A stretch of 58,677 nucleotides of DNA, taken from Mucilaginibacter sp. GTDB lineage: Bacteria > Bacteroidota > Bacteroidia > Sphingobacteriales > Sphingobacteriaceae. The translations under genes were made by a program, and so were the position numbers. Position 1 is the first letter of the stretch; each line of letters opens with the position of its first letter. Of the stretch, positions 41,828 through 50,767 are shown one piece after another. The stretch is from assembly GCA_028288085.1 (NCBI GenBank), contig JAQBOK010000147.1, positions 1 to 58,677 on the forward strand. Direction: 5' to 3'. Under the pieces are notes generated by a model that had not been told where the DNA came from, did no database searches, and worked only from the letters and a program-made list of their open reading frames with translations.

Positions 41828-44686
41828 CTACTTTATCCCCATCTCCTTCTTCAAAAACTGCCCTGTAAAGCTTTCCTTAACCTTACATAAGCCTTCAGGG
41901 GTACCGCTAAACAATATTTTACCACCGCCCGATCCACCTTCGGGCCCCAGATCAATCACGTGGTCAACAACCTTTATTACATCCAGATTGTGTTCAATAA
42001 CTAATACGGTGTTGCCTTTATCAACCAGTTGGTTTAATACGCCTAATAGAACATTAATGTCTTCAAAGTGCAGCCCGGTTGTTGGCTCGTCCAAAATATA
42101 AAAAGTATTACCTGTATCTTTTTTAGAAAGTTCAGTTGCCAATTTTACACGCTGTGCTTCACCACCCGATAGGGTGGTTGATGCCTGTCCCAGCCTGATG
42201 TAGCCTAAACCCACATCAAATAAAGTTTTTATTTTACGATGGATAGAAGGAATATGCTCAAAGAATTCGCAGGCAGTCTCAATGCTCATGTCCAGCACAT
42301 CACTGATAGATTTGCCCCTGTAGCGCACTTCCAGCGTTTCGCGATTGTAACGCCTTCCGCCACATTCTTCACATGGAACTTGCACATCCGGCAAAAAGTT
42401 CATTTCTATCACCTTCATTCCTGCGCCCTGGCAGGTTTCGCAGCGACCGCCCTTCACATTGAAGGAGAACCGGCCGGGCTTATAACCTCTTATCCTTGAT
42501 TCTGGTAATTGTACGTACAAGTTGCGGATATCCGAGAACACACCGGTATAAGTAGCCGGGTTTGAGCGGGGCGTACGCCCGATAGGGGTTTGGTCTATCT
42601 CTATCACTTTATCTACATTTTCCAACCCTTCAATTTTTTCATAAGGCAAAGGATGTTTTTTCGCCCTAAAAAAATGATGGTTCAAAATAGGATACAAGGT
42701 TTCAGTGATCAAACTTGATTTGCCACTGCCAGACACCCCGGTAATACCAATCAGTTTTCCCAAAGGGAACTCAACAGATACTTTTTTGAGGTTATTGCCG
42801 GTAGCTTTTTTTAAGACTAAGATCTTGCCATTGCCATCCCGTCTTTTTTCGGGTATAGCAATACTTTTTTCTCCATTCAGATAGGATGTGGTTAATGTAT
42901 GAGCAGCCATTAGTTCCTGCGGTGTACCCTGGGCTACAATTTCGCCCCCGTGAACACCCGCTGCCGGCCCCATATCTATTACATGGTCAGCCTCCATTAT
43001 CATCTCCTTATCATGCTCCACTACCAGCACGGTATTACCCAGATCACGCAGATTTTTAAGCGCCTTAATCAGTCGCTCATTATCACGTTGGTGAAGGCCA
43101 ATACTTGGCTCATCCAGTATGTACATCACATTCATTAACTGTGACCCAATCTGTGTAGCCAGCCTGATACGCTGCGCCTCACCGCCAGATAACGTTCTTG
43201 CCGTACGATCGAGTGTTAAATAGCTCAACCCTACGTCCAGCAAAAATACAATGCGTGCCCTTATTTCTTTTAAAATTTCCCTGGCTATGGTATTCTGGCG
43301 CTCCGTTAACCTGTCTTCCAGATTGAAAAACCACTCTTGTAAGGTGCGTATATCCATGCTGGCCAGTTCAAAAATATTTTTTTGACTGATCTTAAAATGA
43401 AGCGACTCCTTTTTTAACCTGGCACCCTCGCATACTGGGCATGTTTTTAAAACACGGTAGTTTTCCATGTCATCCATGCTCTCCTCGGTCCGCCGCTCCT
43501 GCTGCTCTTCCAACATCCTGATGATACCATCGAAACTGATCTGGTAACTCTGCACGTTCCATTTGTTATATTCAACTGCAACCGTGATCATCTCATGCGA
43601 ACCATTCAGTATAATATCCAGGGTATCCTTTGGAAGTTTCTCAATTGGCGTTGATAGGGCAAACTCATATTTCTTTGCCAATGCTTTCAATACCTGGAAT
43701 ATCCATGTTTCACGGTATTCGCCTAAAGGTGCAAGACCACCATTCAATATGCTTAGCTTCGGATTAGGGATTACAGAATTCTCATCTATCTCGAAGATAT
43801 ACCCCAGGCCGTCGCATTTTTCGCATGCACCATAGGGTGAATTAAACGAAAAAGTGTTAGGCTGTGGTTCGTCATAAGATATACCCGAAACCGGGTCCAT
43901 CAGGTATTTGCTATAATAAAATACATTATTGTCCTTATCCGCTATCCGGATAATACCTTTTGCTATTTTTAATGCTGCTTGTATCGATGTATATAAACGT
44001 TTGCTGTCTTTCTCACTTATCACTAATCGGTCAACAACAATATCAATATCATGTATCTTATAGCGGTCAACCTGCATTTTGGCCTCAACATCGGCTATTG
44101 TCCCATCTATCCAGACTTTAAGATACCCCTGCTTGCGTATTTGCTCAAACAGCTCGCGATAGTGGCCTTTGCGCCCTTTAACCACCGGTGCCAGTATGTT
44201 AACCGGCTGCCCGTCAAATTTTTCGAAAATGGTTTTCAGGATCTGGTCTTCAGACATGCGCTCCATTTTCTCGCCGGTTACATATGAATATGCCTCACCC
44301 GCACGGGCAAAAAGCAAACGCATAAAATCATATATCTCGGTAATAGTGCCCACAGTTGAGCGGGGGTTCTTGCTGGTTGTTTTTTGCTCAATGGCAATTA
44401 CCGGACTAAGGCCCGAAACCTTATCTACATCCGGACGTTCCATGCCGCCCATAAACTGCCGGGAGTACGCCGAAAAAGTTTCCATATAACGGCGCTGCCC
44501 TTCGGCATAAATGGTATCAAATGCCAGCGATGATTTACCACTGCCGCTTAAACCGGTAACCACCACCAGTTTGTTGCGCGGAAAAGAAACATCAATGTTT
44601 TTTAAGTTATGTACCCGGGCTCCATACACTTCAACTTCACTTTGCTCGCCCAGATCAACAGGTTTTGTAATCATATATAAATTCAA
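41828..44686 (-). CDS. uvrA: Excinuclease ABC subunit A
   Basis: ATPase that finds DNA damage and loads UvrB. 952 residues, normal length. Two ABC modules: Walker A '[19 protein letters not shown]' (~44-62) and '[19 protein letters not shown]' (~640-660), signatures '[20 protein letters not shown]' and '[20 protein letters not shown]', plus '[15 protein letters not shown]' and '[15 protein letters not shown]'. Zinc sites: 'CEKCDGLGY', 'CPVCEGARL' and 'CETCQGAGM', 'CEECGGRRY'. It is monocistronic and far from uvrB. A possible promoter is the TATCTTTG at 44835-44842. Confidence 0.98.
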   Translation of the reverse strand: MNLYMITKPVDLGEQSEVEVYGARVHNLKNIDVSFPRNKLVVVTGLSGSGKSSLAFDTIYAEGQRRYMETFSAYSRQFMGGMERPDVDKVSGLSPVIAIEQKTTSKNPRSTVGTITEIYDFMRLLFARAGEAYSYVTGEKMERMSEDQILKTIFEKFDGQPVNILAPVVKGRKGHYRELFEQIRKQGYLKVWIDGTIADVEAKMQVDRYKIHDIDIVVDRLVISEKDSKRLYTSIQAALKIAKGIIRIADKDNNVFYYSKYLMDPVSGISYDEPQPNTFSFNSPYGACEKCDGLGYIFEIDENSVIPNPKLSILNGGLAPLGEYRETWIFQVLKALAKKYEFALSTPIEKLPKDTLDIILNGSHEMITVAVEYNKWNVQSYQISFDGIIRMLEEQQERRTEESMDDMENYRVLKTCPVCEGARLKKESLHFKISQKNIFELASMDIRTLQEWFFNLEDRLTERQNTIAREILKEIRARIVFLLDVGLSYLTLDRTARTLSGGEAQRIRLATQIGSQLMNVMYILDEPSIGLHQRDNERLIKALKNLRDLGNTVLVVEHDKEMIMEADHVIDMGPAAGVHGGEIVAQGTPQELMAAHTLTTSYLNGEKSIAIPEKRRDGNGKILVLKKATGNNLKKVSVEFPLGKLIGITGVSGSGKSSLITETLYPILNHHFFRAKKHPLPYEKIEGLENVDKVIEIDQTPIGRTPRSNPATYTGVFSDIRNLYVQLPESRIRGYKPGRFSFNVKGGRCETCQGAGMKVIEMNFLPDVQVPCEECGGRRYNRETLEVRYRGKSISDVLDMSIETACEFFEHIPSIHRKIKTLFDVGLGYIRLGQASTTLSGGEAQRVKLATELSKKDTGNTFYILDEPTTGLHFEDINVLLGVLNQLVDKGNTVLVIEHNLDVIKVVDHVIDLGPEGGSGGGKILFSGTPEGLCKVKESFTGQFLKKEMGIK

Positions 44687-44834
44687 AAATTGAATCGCGG
44701 TCCATTAAATTCAGCCTGCTAAATTAATTAGTATTTATTAAACTGAATGTCAATTTTTTAATAACTGAAAATTATTATTAAAGGTTTACAGTCAAAGTAA
44801 ATTATCCGGTTATCAGACAGCGCTTTAAAAAGTG

Positions 44835-44842
44835 CAAAGATA
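44835..44842 (-). promoter_or_regulatory. Candidate -7 element of uvrA
   Basis: Minus-strand TATCTTTG, exact consensus, about 150 bases before the uvrA ATG, directly after the terminator of the preceding gene. It would give a leader of ~145 bases, longer than others here; no -33 TTG. Confidence 0.4.
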
Positions 44843-44843
44843 C

Positions 44844-44881
44844 ATAAAAAAAGGCCACCCTGCCTCTGGCAGAGGGGCCTT
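44844..44881 (-). terminator. Intrinsic terminator after lytic transglycosylase gene
   Basis: On the minus strand AAGGCCCCTCTGCC folds on GGCAGGGTGGCCTT (mismatch and bulge in the middle), followed by a run of seven T (44844-44850). It starts 29 bases after the stop of the lytic transglycosylase gene. Confidence 0.82.
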
Positions 44882-44909
44882 CAAAGTGCTCCGTATAATT
44901 TTAATAGCT

Positions 44910-45671
44910 TTAGTTAAAAGCGATTAAGTCTGCAGGCTGCAGATTGAAAGTATAATAGTTTTTGTATCCGTATTCTGACGGTTTTTCAATGATCTGTTTC
45001 ATGGCGATAAGCTTGTATACATAAGTTCCCGTCTCGCGGTTAAAATGCATCCGGAAATAATTATCCTCACTTTGTTTATTGATCGCCCTTGCCATCTTTA
45101 TCTCACCAATATTATAGGCAGCAGCGGCTAAAGTCCAGCTATTAAATTCGCCATACAATTCTTTGATGTATACACAGGCTGCAATAGTTGCCTTACGTAC
45201 ATTCATCCGTTCATCGCGCCCATGACCAACTTTTAATCCATAGGTACGGGCGGTGCCGGGCATAAACTGCCATAAGCCCCCTGCGCCCCGCCTTGATATG
45301 CCAGGATTTAAACCCGACTCCACAAGTGGTATGTATTTAAAGTCATCCGGGATACCATAAAGTTTCAAAATAGGCTCTATCACCGGGAATAATTTTGCAG
45401 CTTTTTCCTGCAAAATATTGGATTGCACGTGTCTGTAATTATTCTTCACCAATGAATAATTCATCTTGCGGTTTATCCGCACATCATTTACTGGTATAGC
45501 TTCATCAGCGAAGCTAAAATCATTTGAAACATCATTTTTAACATAAATAAACTTATATCCTGCAGTAGTTTTAGCAACCGTTTTTGTATCGGTTTTACTG
45601 AAGATAAAAAGGCTGGAAATGAGAACCAGCGCCAATATTACGGAGCACGTAAATAAGCGTTTTTTGATCAT
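44910..45671 (-). CDS. Lytic transglycosylase (SLT domain, MltD-like)
   Basis: Cleaves peptidoglycan glycan strands non-hydrolytically. 253 residues with a signal anchor ('RLFTCSVILALVLISSLFIF') and an SLT domain: 'DDFKYIPLVESGLNPGIS' with the catalytic Glu, 'RRGAGGLWQFMPGTARTYGL', 'ACVYIKELYGEFNSWTLAAA' and 'AYNIGEIKMARAI'. Compared with E. coli MltD there are no LysM repeats, so this is a shorter version common in Bacteroidota. A textbook promoter (45714-45744) lies upstream and a terminator downstream; it is a single-gene unit. Confidence 0.93.
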   Translation of the reverse strand: MIKKRLFTCSVILALVLISSLFIFSKTDTKTVAKTTAGYKFIYVKNDVSNDFSFADEAIPVNDVRINRKMNYSLVKNNYRHVQSNILQEKAAKLFPVIEPILKLYGIPDDFKYIPLVESGLNPGISRRGAGGLWQFMPGTARTYGLKVGHGRDERMNVRKATIAACVYIKELYGEFNSWTLAAAAYNIGEIKMARAINKQSEDNYFRMHFNRETGTYVYKLIAMKQIIEKPSEYGYKNYYTFNLQPADLIAFN

Positions 45672-45713
45672 TTCTTTTTTTTAAATTAATTAAACATCAG
45701 GTAAAATGTGCTG

Positions 45714-45744
45714 CAAATGTAGGTTATATAAATCAGATTATCAA
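45714..45744 (-). promoter_or_regulatory. Textbook promoter of lytic transglycosylase gene
   Basis: On the minus strand TTG (45742-45744), 20 bases, then TACATTTG (45714-45721). The ATG follows about 42 bases later. Both elements have ideal spacing. Confidence 0.7.
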
Positions 45745-45841
45745 ACACTTATCGCTTTTTGGTTTTCCACAGGCATCGCAAAACCCTGAAAAATACTGCT
45801 TTAAAGCACTCTAAACCCTGTTTTTGAACCGATTAAAAAAG

Positions 45842-45872
45842 TTGTATTTTCCGTGTAAAAACACTAACTTTG
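45842..45872 (+). promoter_or_regulatory. Textbook promoter of pseudouridine synthase gene
   Basis: TTG (45842-45844), 20 bases, TAACTTTG (45865-45872). It lies in frame with an upstream ATG at 45824, so translation must start after it; the ATG at 45908 is chosen for that reason. Confidence 0.7.
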
Positions 45873-45907
45873 ACCCTCTCTTAGAGAATAGCGCAAAGCA
45901 AAAAATT

Positions 45908-47566
45908 ATGGTATTTAAAAGACCAGGGAACAGTCGTGATGACAAGTCCACCAGATCACCAAACAGGAATTCAAAAGGTGATGAACAGCCAAAAAAAGCG
46001 GGAGCTTCCCGATCTGGCAAACCCGTATCAACCAGCAAACTTAAAAGGAATCATTATAGCAGCGATGCAACCAGTGAGCAAAAAAGTTCTCCCGCCGGAA
46101 GGCGTAAATCTTATTCAGGCAGGTCTGATTCAGATGACAAACCCCCAAGACGCAGGTCATCAGATAGCTCATCTTATCAAGGCAAACCGAATACAGATAA
46201 CAGGCCCGGAAGAAGCAGTTTTGGAGGTGAATCTTCGGGCGAAAAGAAAAGCTTCAAACCAAGAAGCACACCGTACTCTGGCAGGCCAGGTTCAGATGAA
46301 AGGCCTAAAAGAAGTTTTGGCGGCGAATCATCGGGCGAAAAGAAAAGTTATTCCCCAAGAAACACACCATATTCTGGCAGACCAAGTTCAGATGAAAGGC
46401 CTAAAAGAAGTTTTGGCGGCGAATCTACTGGTGAAAAGAAAAGTTACTCTCCAAGAAGCACCCCATATTCTGGCAGGCCAAGTTCCGATGAAAGACCTAA
46501 AAGAAGTTTTGGCGGCGAGTCTACTGGCGAAAAGAAAAGTTATTCTCCAAGAAGCACCCCATATTCTGGCAGACCAAGTTCTGATGAAAGGCCTAAAAGA
46601 AGTTTTGGCAGCGAATCTACTGGCGAAAAGAAATTTTCAGATAAGCCAGGCTATAAAGGTGGCGAAAGAACAGGCGACAAAAAATTCAGTCCCCGCTCAT
46701 CTGAGGGACCCGGCTTTAAAAAACGGATTGATGATCCTAAAGATAAGCCATTCCGTAAATCAGAAAACTCAGCTTATAATAAACCCTTAAAAGAGCGTGC
46801 CCCCGAAGATAAAGTTTTAAGAGGCCGTAAAAAAACCGCACAGGAAGATTCCGGACTCATCAGGCTTAACCGCTATATTTCAAATGCAGGTATCTGCTCC
46901 CGCCGCAAGGCCGACGAGTTGATCAGTGCGGGTGTAGTATCAGTAAACGGAGAAGTTGTTTCAGAATTGGGTCATAAGGTAGATCCCCAAAAAGATGTAA
47001 TTCGCTACAATGGCGAAACACTTAAAAGGGAAAAAATGGTTTATGTGCTCCTGAACAAGCCGAAAGACTATATCACTACTACAGATGATCCGCAGGAACG
47101 TCGTACCGTGATGAATTTGGTTGAGAAAGCAAGTAAAGAACGTATTTATCCTATTGGCAGGCTTGACCGTAATACAACCGGCTTATTGTTAATGACTAAT
47201 GATGGCGACCTGGCCGACAAGCTTTCGCACCCAAAAAACAACATAGTAAAGCTTTACCATGTTGAGCTTAGTAAAAGCTTAACCCAGGGCGATATGAATA
47301 AGATAGGTTTTGGCCTTGAGTTAGAAGATGGTTTTATTAAACCGGATACAATCTCCTACGTTGCTGGTGCATCTAAAAAAGAAATTGGCATACAGATACA
47401 TAGCGGCAAAAATCGCATTGTACGCCGCATATTTGAACATTTAGGATACGAAGTGGTAAAACTCGATCGTGCAGTATATGCAAATCTCACCAAAAAAGAT
47501 TTGCCCCGCGGCCGTTGGCGCTTCCTTGAAGAAAGTGAAGTGATACAGCTAAAGCATTTGATGTAA
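45908..47566 (+). CDS. rluB: RluB/RsuA-type pseudouridine synthase with long repetitive N-terminus
   Basis: rRNA pseudouridine synthase. The C-terminal ~240 residues are the enzyme: an S4 RNA-binding domain ('IRLNRYISNAGICSRRKADE', 'ISAGVVSVNGEVVSELGHKV') and the catalytic domain with Asp in 'YPIGRLDRNTTGLLLMTNDG', then 'IQIHSGKNRIVRRIFEHLGY'. The N-terminal ~310 residues are disordered, Ser/Arg/Lys/Gly/Pro-rich and contain four tandem 32-residue repeats (46217-46600). Basic extensions on this enzyme are usual in Bacteroidota, where RNA binding is presumed; the near-identity of the repeats is unusual. Start at 45908 (552 residues), downstream of the promoter. Confidence 0.93.
   Translation: MVFKRPGNSRDDKSTRSPNRNSKGDEQPKKAGASRSGKPVSTSKLKRNHYSSDATSEQKSSPAGRRKSYSGRSDSDDKPPRRRSSDSSSYQGKPNTDNRPGRSSFGGESSGEKKSFKPRSTPYSGRPGSDERPKRSFGGESSGEKKSYSPRNTPYSGRPSSDERPKRSFGGESTGEKKSYSPRSTPYSGRPSSDERPKRSFGGESTGEKKSYSPRSTPYSGRPSSDERPKRSFGSESTGEKKFSDKPGYKGGERTGDKKFSPRSSEGPGFKKRIDDPKDKPFRKSENSAYNKPLKERAPEDKVLRGRKKTAQEDSGLIRLNRYISNAGICSRRKADELISAGVVSVNGEVVSELGHKVDPQKDVIRYNGETLKREKMVYVLLNKPKDYITTTDDPQERRTVMNLVEKASKERIYPIGRLDRNTTGLLLMTNDGDLADKLSHPKNNIVKLYHVELSKSLTQGDMNKIGFGLELEDGFIKPDTISYVAGASKKEIGIQIHSGKNRIVRRIFEHLGYEVVKLDRAVYANLTKKDLPRGRWRFLEESEVIQLKHLM
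46217..46633 (+). repeat. Four 96-bp tandem repeats plus a partial copy inside rluB
   Basis: Units at 46217-46312, 46313-46408, 46409-46504 and 46505-46600, then 33 bases of a fifth. Each encodes 32 residues of the form 'SFGGESxGEKKS' plus 'PRxTPYSGRPxSDERPKR'. Units 3 and 4 encode the same 32 residues with few DNA differences, and units 1 and 2 differ at a handful of residues, indicating recent unequal duplication and probable length variation between strains. Confidence 0.93.
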
Positions 47567-47574
47567 ATAAAAAC

Positions 47575-47597
47575 GCCCCGTAACAGGGGCTTTTTTT
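47575..47597 (+). terminator. Intrinsic terminator after rluB
   Basis: GCCCC and GGGGC pair around GTAACA, followed by seven T (47591-47597). It begins eight bases after the rluB stop codon. Confidence 0.9.
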
Positions 47598-47650
47598 ATG
47601 ATTTTATTAACTTGCGCTTATTAACCAATCTTAAAGTTGAAATTATCCTG

Positions 47651-48781
47651 ATGAAAAAGCTCCTGCTCATAATTGCGCTACTGTCGCCTATACTTACTTA
47701 CGCGCAAAAAGGCAAATTAGTCCCCACTACCTACGACCTTGTAATTGGCACTTATACTACAGGTCAAAGTAAGGGTATTTTGGTTTACCGCTTTTATACC
47801 GAAACCGGCAAACTGGCATTTTTAAGTGAAATTGATGGGGTAGAAAACCCCTCTTATTTGTGCGTTTCAAAAAACAATAAATTTATTTACGCAGTAAACG
47901 AAACTGGTAAAAATGGTGGGGTAAGCGCATTTACATTCAGGGCTACTGATGGAAAAATGGGATTTATTAATAAGCAAACATCCGCCGGAGCTGACCCTTG
48001 TTACATTTCGGTTGATGAAGATCAAAAAAATGTTTTTGTAGCGAATTATACCAGCGGAAGTTTATCAGTATTGCCTATTAATAAAGACGGTTCATTGAAA
48101 CCACCGTCACAAGTAATACAGGATGAAGGCAAAGGCCCTGATACCAGCCGCCAGAAAGGACCTCATGTACATACCGCCTTTTTATCGCCTGACGAAAGAT
48201 ACCTTTTATATACTGACCTGGGCACAGACAAACTTAACATTTGCCGCTACCATGCTTCGAAACCAGAACCCTTAACAAAAGAATCATCGGTAAATATAAA
48301 GCCAGGTAACGGGCCACGCCACGTAACCTTTTCGCCAAATGGCAAGTACCTTTACTTGCTACAGGAAATGGGAAGCGCTTTAAACGTATATAATTATAGC
48401 GGAGGAAAGCTTAAAGAAGTGCAATCAGTTAAAATGCTTCCTGATGGATTTAAAGGCACCAATGGGGCAGCCGCACTACATATTACTCCTGATGGTAAGT
48501 TTTTGTATGCTACAGACCGTTTGGATGCCAGCCAACTATTGGTTTATGCTATAGACCAGGAAACCGGCCAATTAACCTTCATTGAACGCCATACCACAAA
48601 CGGCAAAAACCCGCGTGATTTCGCCATTGACCCAACCGGTAATTTCCTGGTAGTGGCTAACCAAAATAGCGACAATATTCTTGTATTTAAGATCAATAAG
48701 GATACCGGAACATTGAGCACCACAGGCATTAACTTACAAGTTGGCAACCCGGTGTGTTTAAAGTTTACTTCGGCTGAATAA
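47651..48781 (+). CDS. pgl: Lactonase family protein (6-phosphogluconolactonase type, seven-bladed propeller)
   Basis: Beta-propeller lactonase of 376 residues. N-terminus 'MKKLLLIIALLSPILTYAQ' is a signal peptide, so it is exported. Repeating propeller strands: 'VIGTYTTGQSKGILVYRFYT', 'NPSYLCVSKNNKFIYAVNET', 'DPCYISVDEDQKNVFVANYT', 'GPHVHTAFLSPDERYLLYTD', 'GPRHVTFSPNGKYLYLLQEM', 'NPRDFAIDPTGNFLVVANQN'. This is the YbhE/Pgl lactonase family (PF10282). E. coli Pgl is cytoplasmic, so an exported copy may act on a different lactone; the assignment to the pentose-phosphate step is doubtful. Start ATG 47651 rather than a TTG 13 codons upstream. Confidence 0.85.
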   Translation: MKKLLLIIALLSPILTYAQKGKLVPTTYDLVIGTYTTGQSKGILVYRFYTETGKLAFLSEIDGVENPSYLCVSKNNKFIYAVNETGKNGGVSAFTFRATDGKMGFINKQTSAGADPCYISVDEDQKNVFVANYTSGSLSVLPINKDGSLKPPSQVIQDEGKGPDTSRQKGPHVHTAFLSPDERYLLYTDLGTDKLNICRYHASKPEPLTKESSVNIKPGNGPRHVTFSPNGKYLYLLQEMGSALNVYNYSGGKLKEVQSVKMLPDGFKGTNGAAALHITPDGKFLYATDRLDASQLLVYAIDQETGQLTFIERHTTNGKNPRDFAIDPTGNFLVVANQNSDNILVFKINKDTGTLSTTGINLQVGNPVCLKFTSAE

Positions 48782-48793
48782 AGTATAAACCAG

Positions 48794-48823
48794 GGCAGAA
48801 AGAAAAAAGGCTAACTTTCTGCC
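48794..48823. terminator. Hairpin between convergent lactonase and bshA genes
   Basis: GGCAGAAAG and CTTTCTGCC pair exactly around a 12-base loop. It sits 12 bases after the lactonase stop and 8 bases from the bshA stop, the usual position of a shared terminator, but lacks a good T-run on either side. Confidence 0.6.
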
Positions 48824-48830
48824 TTGATAT

Positions 48831-49976
48831 TTATGCTAAAAAACTCGCTTTACTCTTCTCTATCACCTCAATATAGTAGTTCTCGTACATGGGCAGGATA
48901 ATGGAAAGGTCAAACTCTTTGGCGCGGGCAAGGGCATTTTCTTTAAAAGTTTTTAACCGGGTTTCGTTCTCTAAGATATAAATGGCTTTTTCGGCCATAC
49001 CATCCACATCGCCAATATCCTTTAAAAATCCGGTCACACCTTCAATGTTCAGCTCAGGTAATCCGCCGGCATTAGTGCTTATCACAGGCACCTTGCAGGC
49101 CATAGCTTCAAGCGCTGCCAAGCCAAAGCTTTCAGACTGTGAAGGCATCAGAAACAGATCGGATACGGATAGTATTTCTTCAATAGCATCCTGTTTACCT
49201 AAAAAGCGTACATTATCGCCAACACCCAGGTCACGGCATAACTGTTCGCACTCTGAACGTTCCTCACCATCGCCTACCATTAATAACTTGGAAGGTATTT
49301 TTTTGAACACCTTAGCAAAAATTCTAATCACATCCTGTGTACGTTTTACCTTACGGAAGTTGGAAGTGTGGATCAATATTTTTTCGCCCGAAGGAGCAAT
49401 GGCCTTTTTAAAATGATCCTTTGCCTTCAGACTGAAACGGGTAAGATCAATAAAATTGGGTATCACTCTTATCTCATTCTCTATTTCAAAAAACTCAAAT
49501 GTGTCTTTCCTTAAATGTTCAGATACAGCCGTTACCCCGTCAGATTTATTGATGGAAAAAGTAACCACTGGTTTATATGTCCTGTCCCTACCTACCAAAG
49601 TAATATCGGTACCGTGTAAGGTGGTAACCACCGGGATGTAAATGCCATAGGTTAACAGTATCTGCTTGGCCATAAATGCTGCCGAAGCATGCGGAATGGC
49701 ATAATGCACATGTAGTATATCCAGCTTTTCAAATCGGACCACATCAACCAGGCGGCTGGCAAGGGCCAATTCATATGGTGGGTAATCAAATAATGGATAT
49801 TTGGATACAGATACTTCGTGATAAAACAGATTTTCTGAAAAAAAGTCAAGCCGGGCAGGCTGATTATAGGTTACAAAATGTACCTGGTGTCCGTTGTCGG
49901 CAAGTGCTTTGCCCAGTTCGGTTGCCACAACCCCGCTACCTCCAAAGGTAGGGTAACATACTATTCCGATCTTCAT
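48831..49976 (-). CDS. bshA: N-acetyl-alpha-D-glucosaminyl L-malate synthase BshA
   Basis: First enzyme of bacillithiol synthesis: transfers GlcNAc from UDP-GlcNAc to L-malate. GT4 family GT-B enzyme of 381 residues. N-terminal loop 'IVCYPTFGGSGVVATELGKA' (4-23) is the BshA signature; 'ILHVHYAIPHASAAFMAKQI' (~89-108), 'TLHGTDITLVGRDRTYKPVV' (~122-141), and the GT4 E-x7-E element in 'PSQSESFGLAALEAMACKVP'. Together with YtxJ at 36988 it supports bacillithiol as the main low-molecular-weight thiol. bshB and bshC are not in the window. Confidence 0.96.
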   Translation of the reverse strand: MKIGIVCYPTFGGSGVVATELGKALADNGHQVHFVTYNQPARLDFFSENLFYHEVSVSKYPLFDYPPYELALASRLVDVVRFEKLDILHVHYAIPHASAAFMAKQILLTYGIYIPVVTTLHGTDITLVGRDRTYKPVVTFSINKSDGVTAVSEHLRKDTFEFFEIENEIRVIPNFIDLTRFSLKAKDHFKKAIAPSGEKILIHTSNFRKVKRTQDVIRIFAKVFKKIPSKLLMVGDGEERSECEQLCRDLGVGDNVRFLGKQDAIEEILSVSDLFLMPSQSESFGLAALEAMACKVPVISTNAGGLPELNIEGVTGFLKDIGDVDGMAEKAIYILENETRLKTFKENALARAKEFDLSIILPMYENYYIEVIEKSKASFLA

Positions 49977-50001
49977 TGATATGGTTCTCTCTTTATGGTA
50001 A

Positions 50002-50059
50002 TGAAACTACCGCACGCTGTCAATACAGTTACTAAGCAGATGTGCGCACGGTAGTTTCA
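50002..50059. repeat. 11-bp inverted repeat upstream of bshA
   Basis: TGAAACTACCG (50002-50012) and CGGTAGTTTCA (50049-50059) pair exactly around a 36-base loop that contains a further 8-base palindrome, GTGCGCAC (50042-50049). It lies 25 bases before the bshA start, in the leader of bshA, and just after the VOC gene. It may be a terminator of the VOC gene or a regulatory leader of bshA. Confidence 0.6.
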
Positions 50060-50166
50060 CTGATGCAAGTTTAATAGCAATTTATGGCAATAATGTTAAG
50101 GTTGTGTAAAATCATTGCGGTAAGATCGGATTTCGAATTTTGGATGTTCCGTTTCTAACTCGGGGA

Positions 50167-50544
50167 TCAGGCGCTGGTTATCCACCAGGTATTCTCAAAC
50201 GGATCCTTTACACCCGCGCTGCGCCCATAACTCTGGTTAGCAGGTTCCATTATACTTACGGCTCCATTGTCCAATGCCTTTTTATACACTTTGTCACAAT
50301 CATCCACATAAATAAACATACCGGCAGTATGTTTATTAAATTGTTCAGTAGCATCAGCAAACATAATGCAACTGCCACCAATGTTTACTTCGGCGTGCAT
50401 GATCAATGTTTCGGTACGCATGGCTTTATATTGTTCTTCGGCATCAAAAACATTTTTCGTAAACTCAAAAAAAGCAGGAGCGTTTTCAATAATTAGGTAA
50501 GGCATAACACGCTGGTAGCCTTCCGGAATGTTTAATGTTTTCAT
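50167..50544 (-). CDS. VOC-family (glyoxalase/PhnB-like) protein
   Basis: 125-residue vicinal-oxygen-chelate protein of two beta-alpha-beta-beta-beta units. Segments 'RVMPYLIIENAPAFFEFTKN', 'IMHAEVNIGGSCIMFADATE', 'AGMFIYVDDCDKVYKKALDN' and 'GRSAGVKDPFENTWWITSA' are typical of the PhnB/YdcR-like branch, whose members often lack the full glyoxalase metal site; a His (MHAEV) and the 'DPFENTWW' Glu are retained. Substrate unknown. It is upstream of bshA on the same strand, 190 bases apart. A hairpin between them makes separate transcripts likely. Confidence 0.82.
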   Translation of the reverse strand: MKTLNIPEGYQRVMPYLIIENAPAFFEFTKNVFDAEEQYKAMRTETLIMHAEVNIGGSCIMFADATEQFNKHTAGMFIYVDDCDKVYKKALDNGAVSIMEPANQSYGRSAGVKDPFENTWWITSA

Positions 50545-50629
50545 AATTACCTTTTTTAAACAAATTTACGACAGCATTTCCCCGCATAATTGTAAAAACA
50601 AGACATATTACACCTTCTGTACCCTGTAC

Positions 50630-50646
50630 CTCCGGCTTTGCCGGAG
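50630..50646. repeat. Short GC-rich hairpin between serine hydrolase and VOC genes
   Basis: CTCCGGC and GCCGGAG pair exactly around TTT, in the 223-base gene-free interval. No T-run follows on either strand. It could mark a transcript end, as it is 122 bases past the serine-hydrolase stop (minus strand), but that distance is long. Confidence 0.4.
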
Positions 50647-50767
50647 AAATAATATGTAAGACTTTAAAGTTTCCGATGGCGGGATAGCACAATACTGTAT
50701 CCGATTTTAAATTTCTACTTTATGATTACTTAAAGTTACAGATAAATCTGAAATTCGAAATAAACCC

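Noticed and set aside
45824..45907. 28-codon N-terminal extension of the pseudouridine synthase
   Set aside because: The extension contains the complete promoter (45842-45872), so it cannot be translated from that transcript.
45936..46790. A 284-codon open frame overlapping the rluB repeat region in another frame
   Set aside because: It exists because the 96-bp repeats lack stops in that frame. Its sequence is a shadow of the repeat, without start context or domain, and the main frame carries a clear enzyme.
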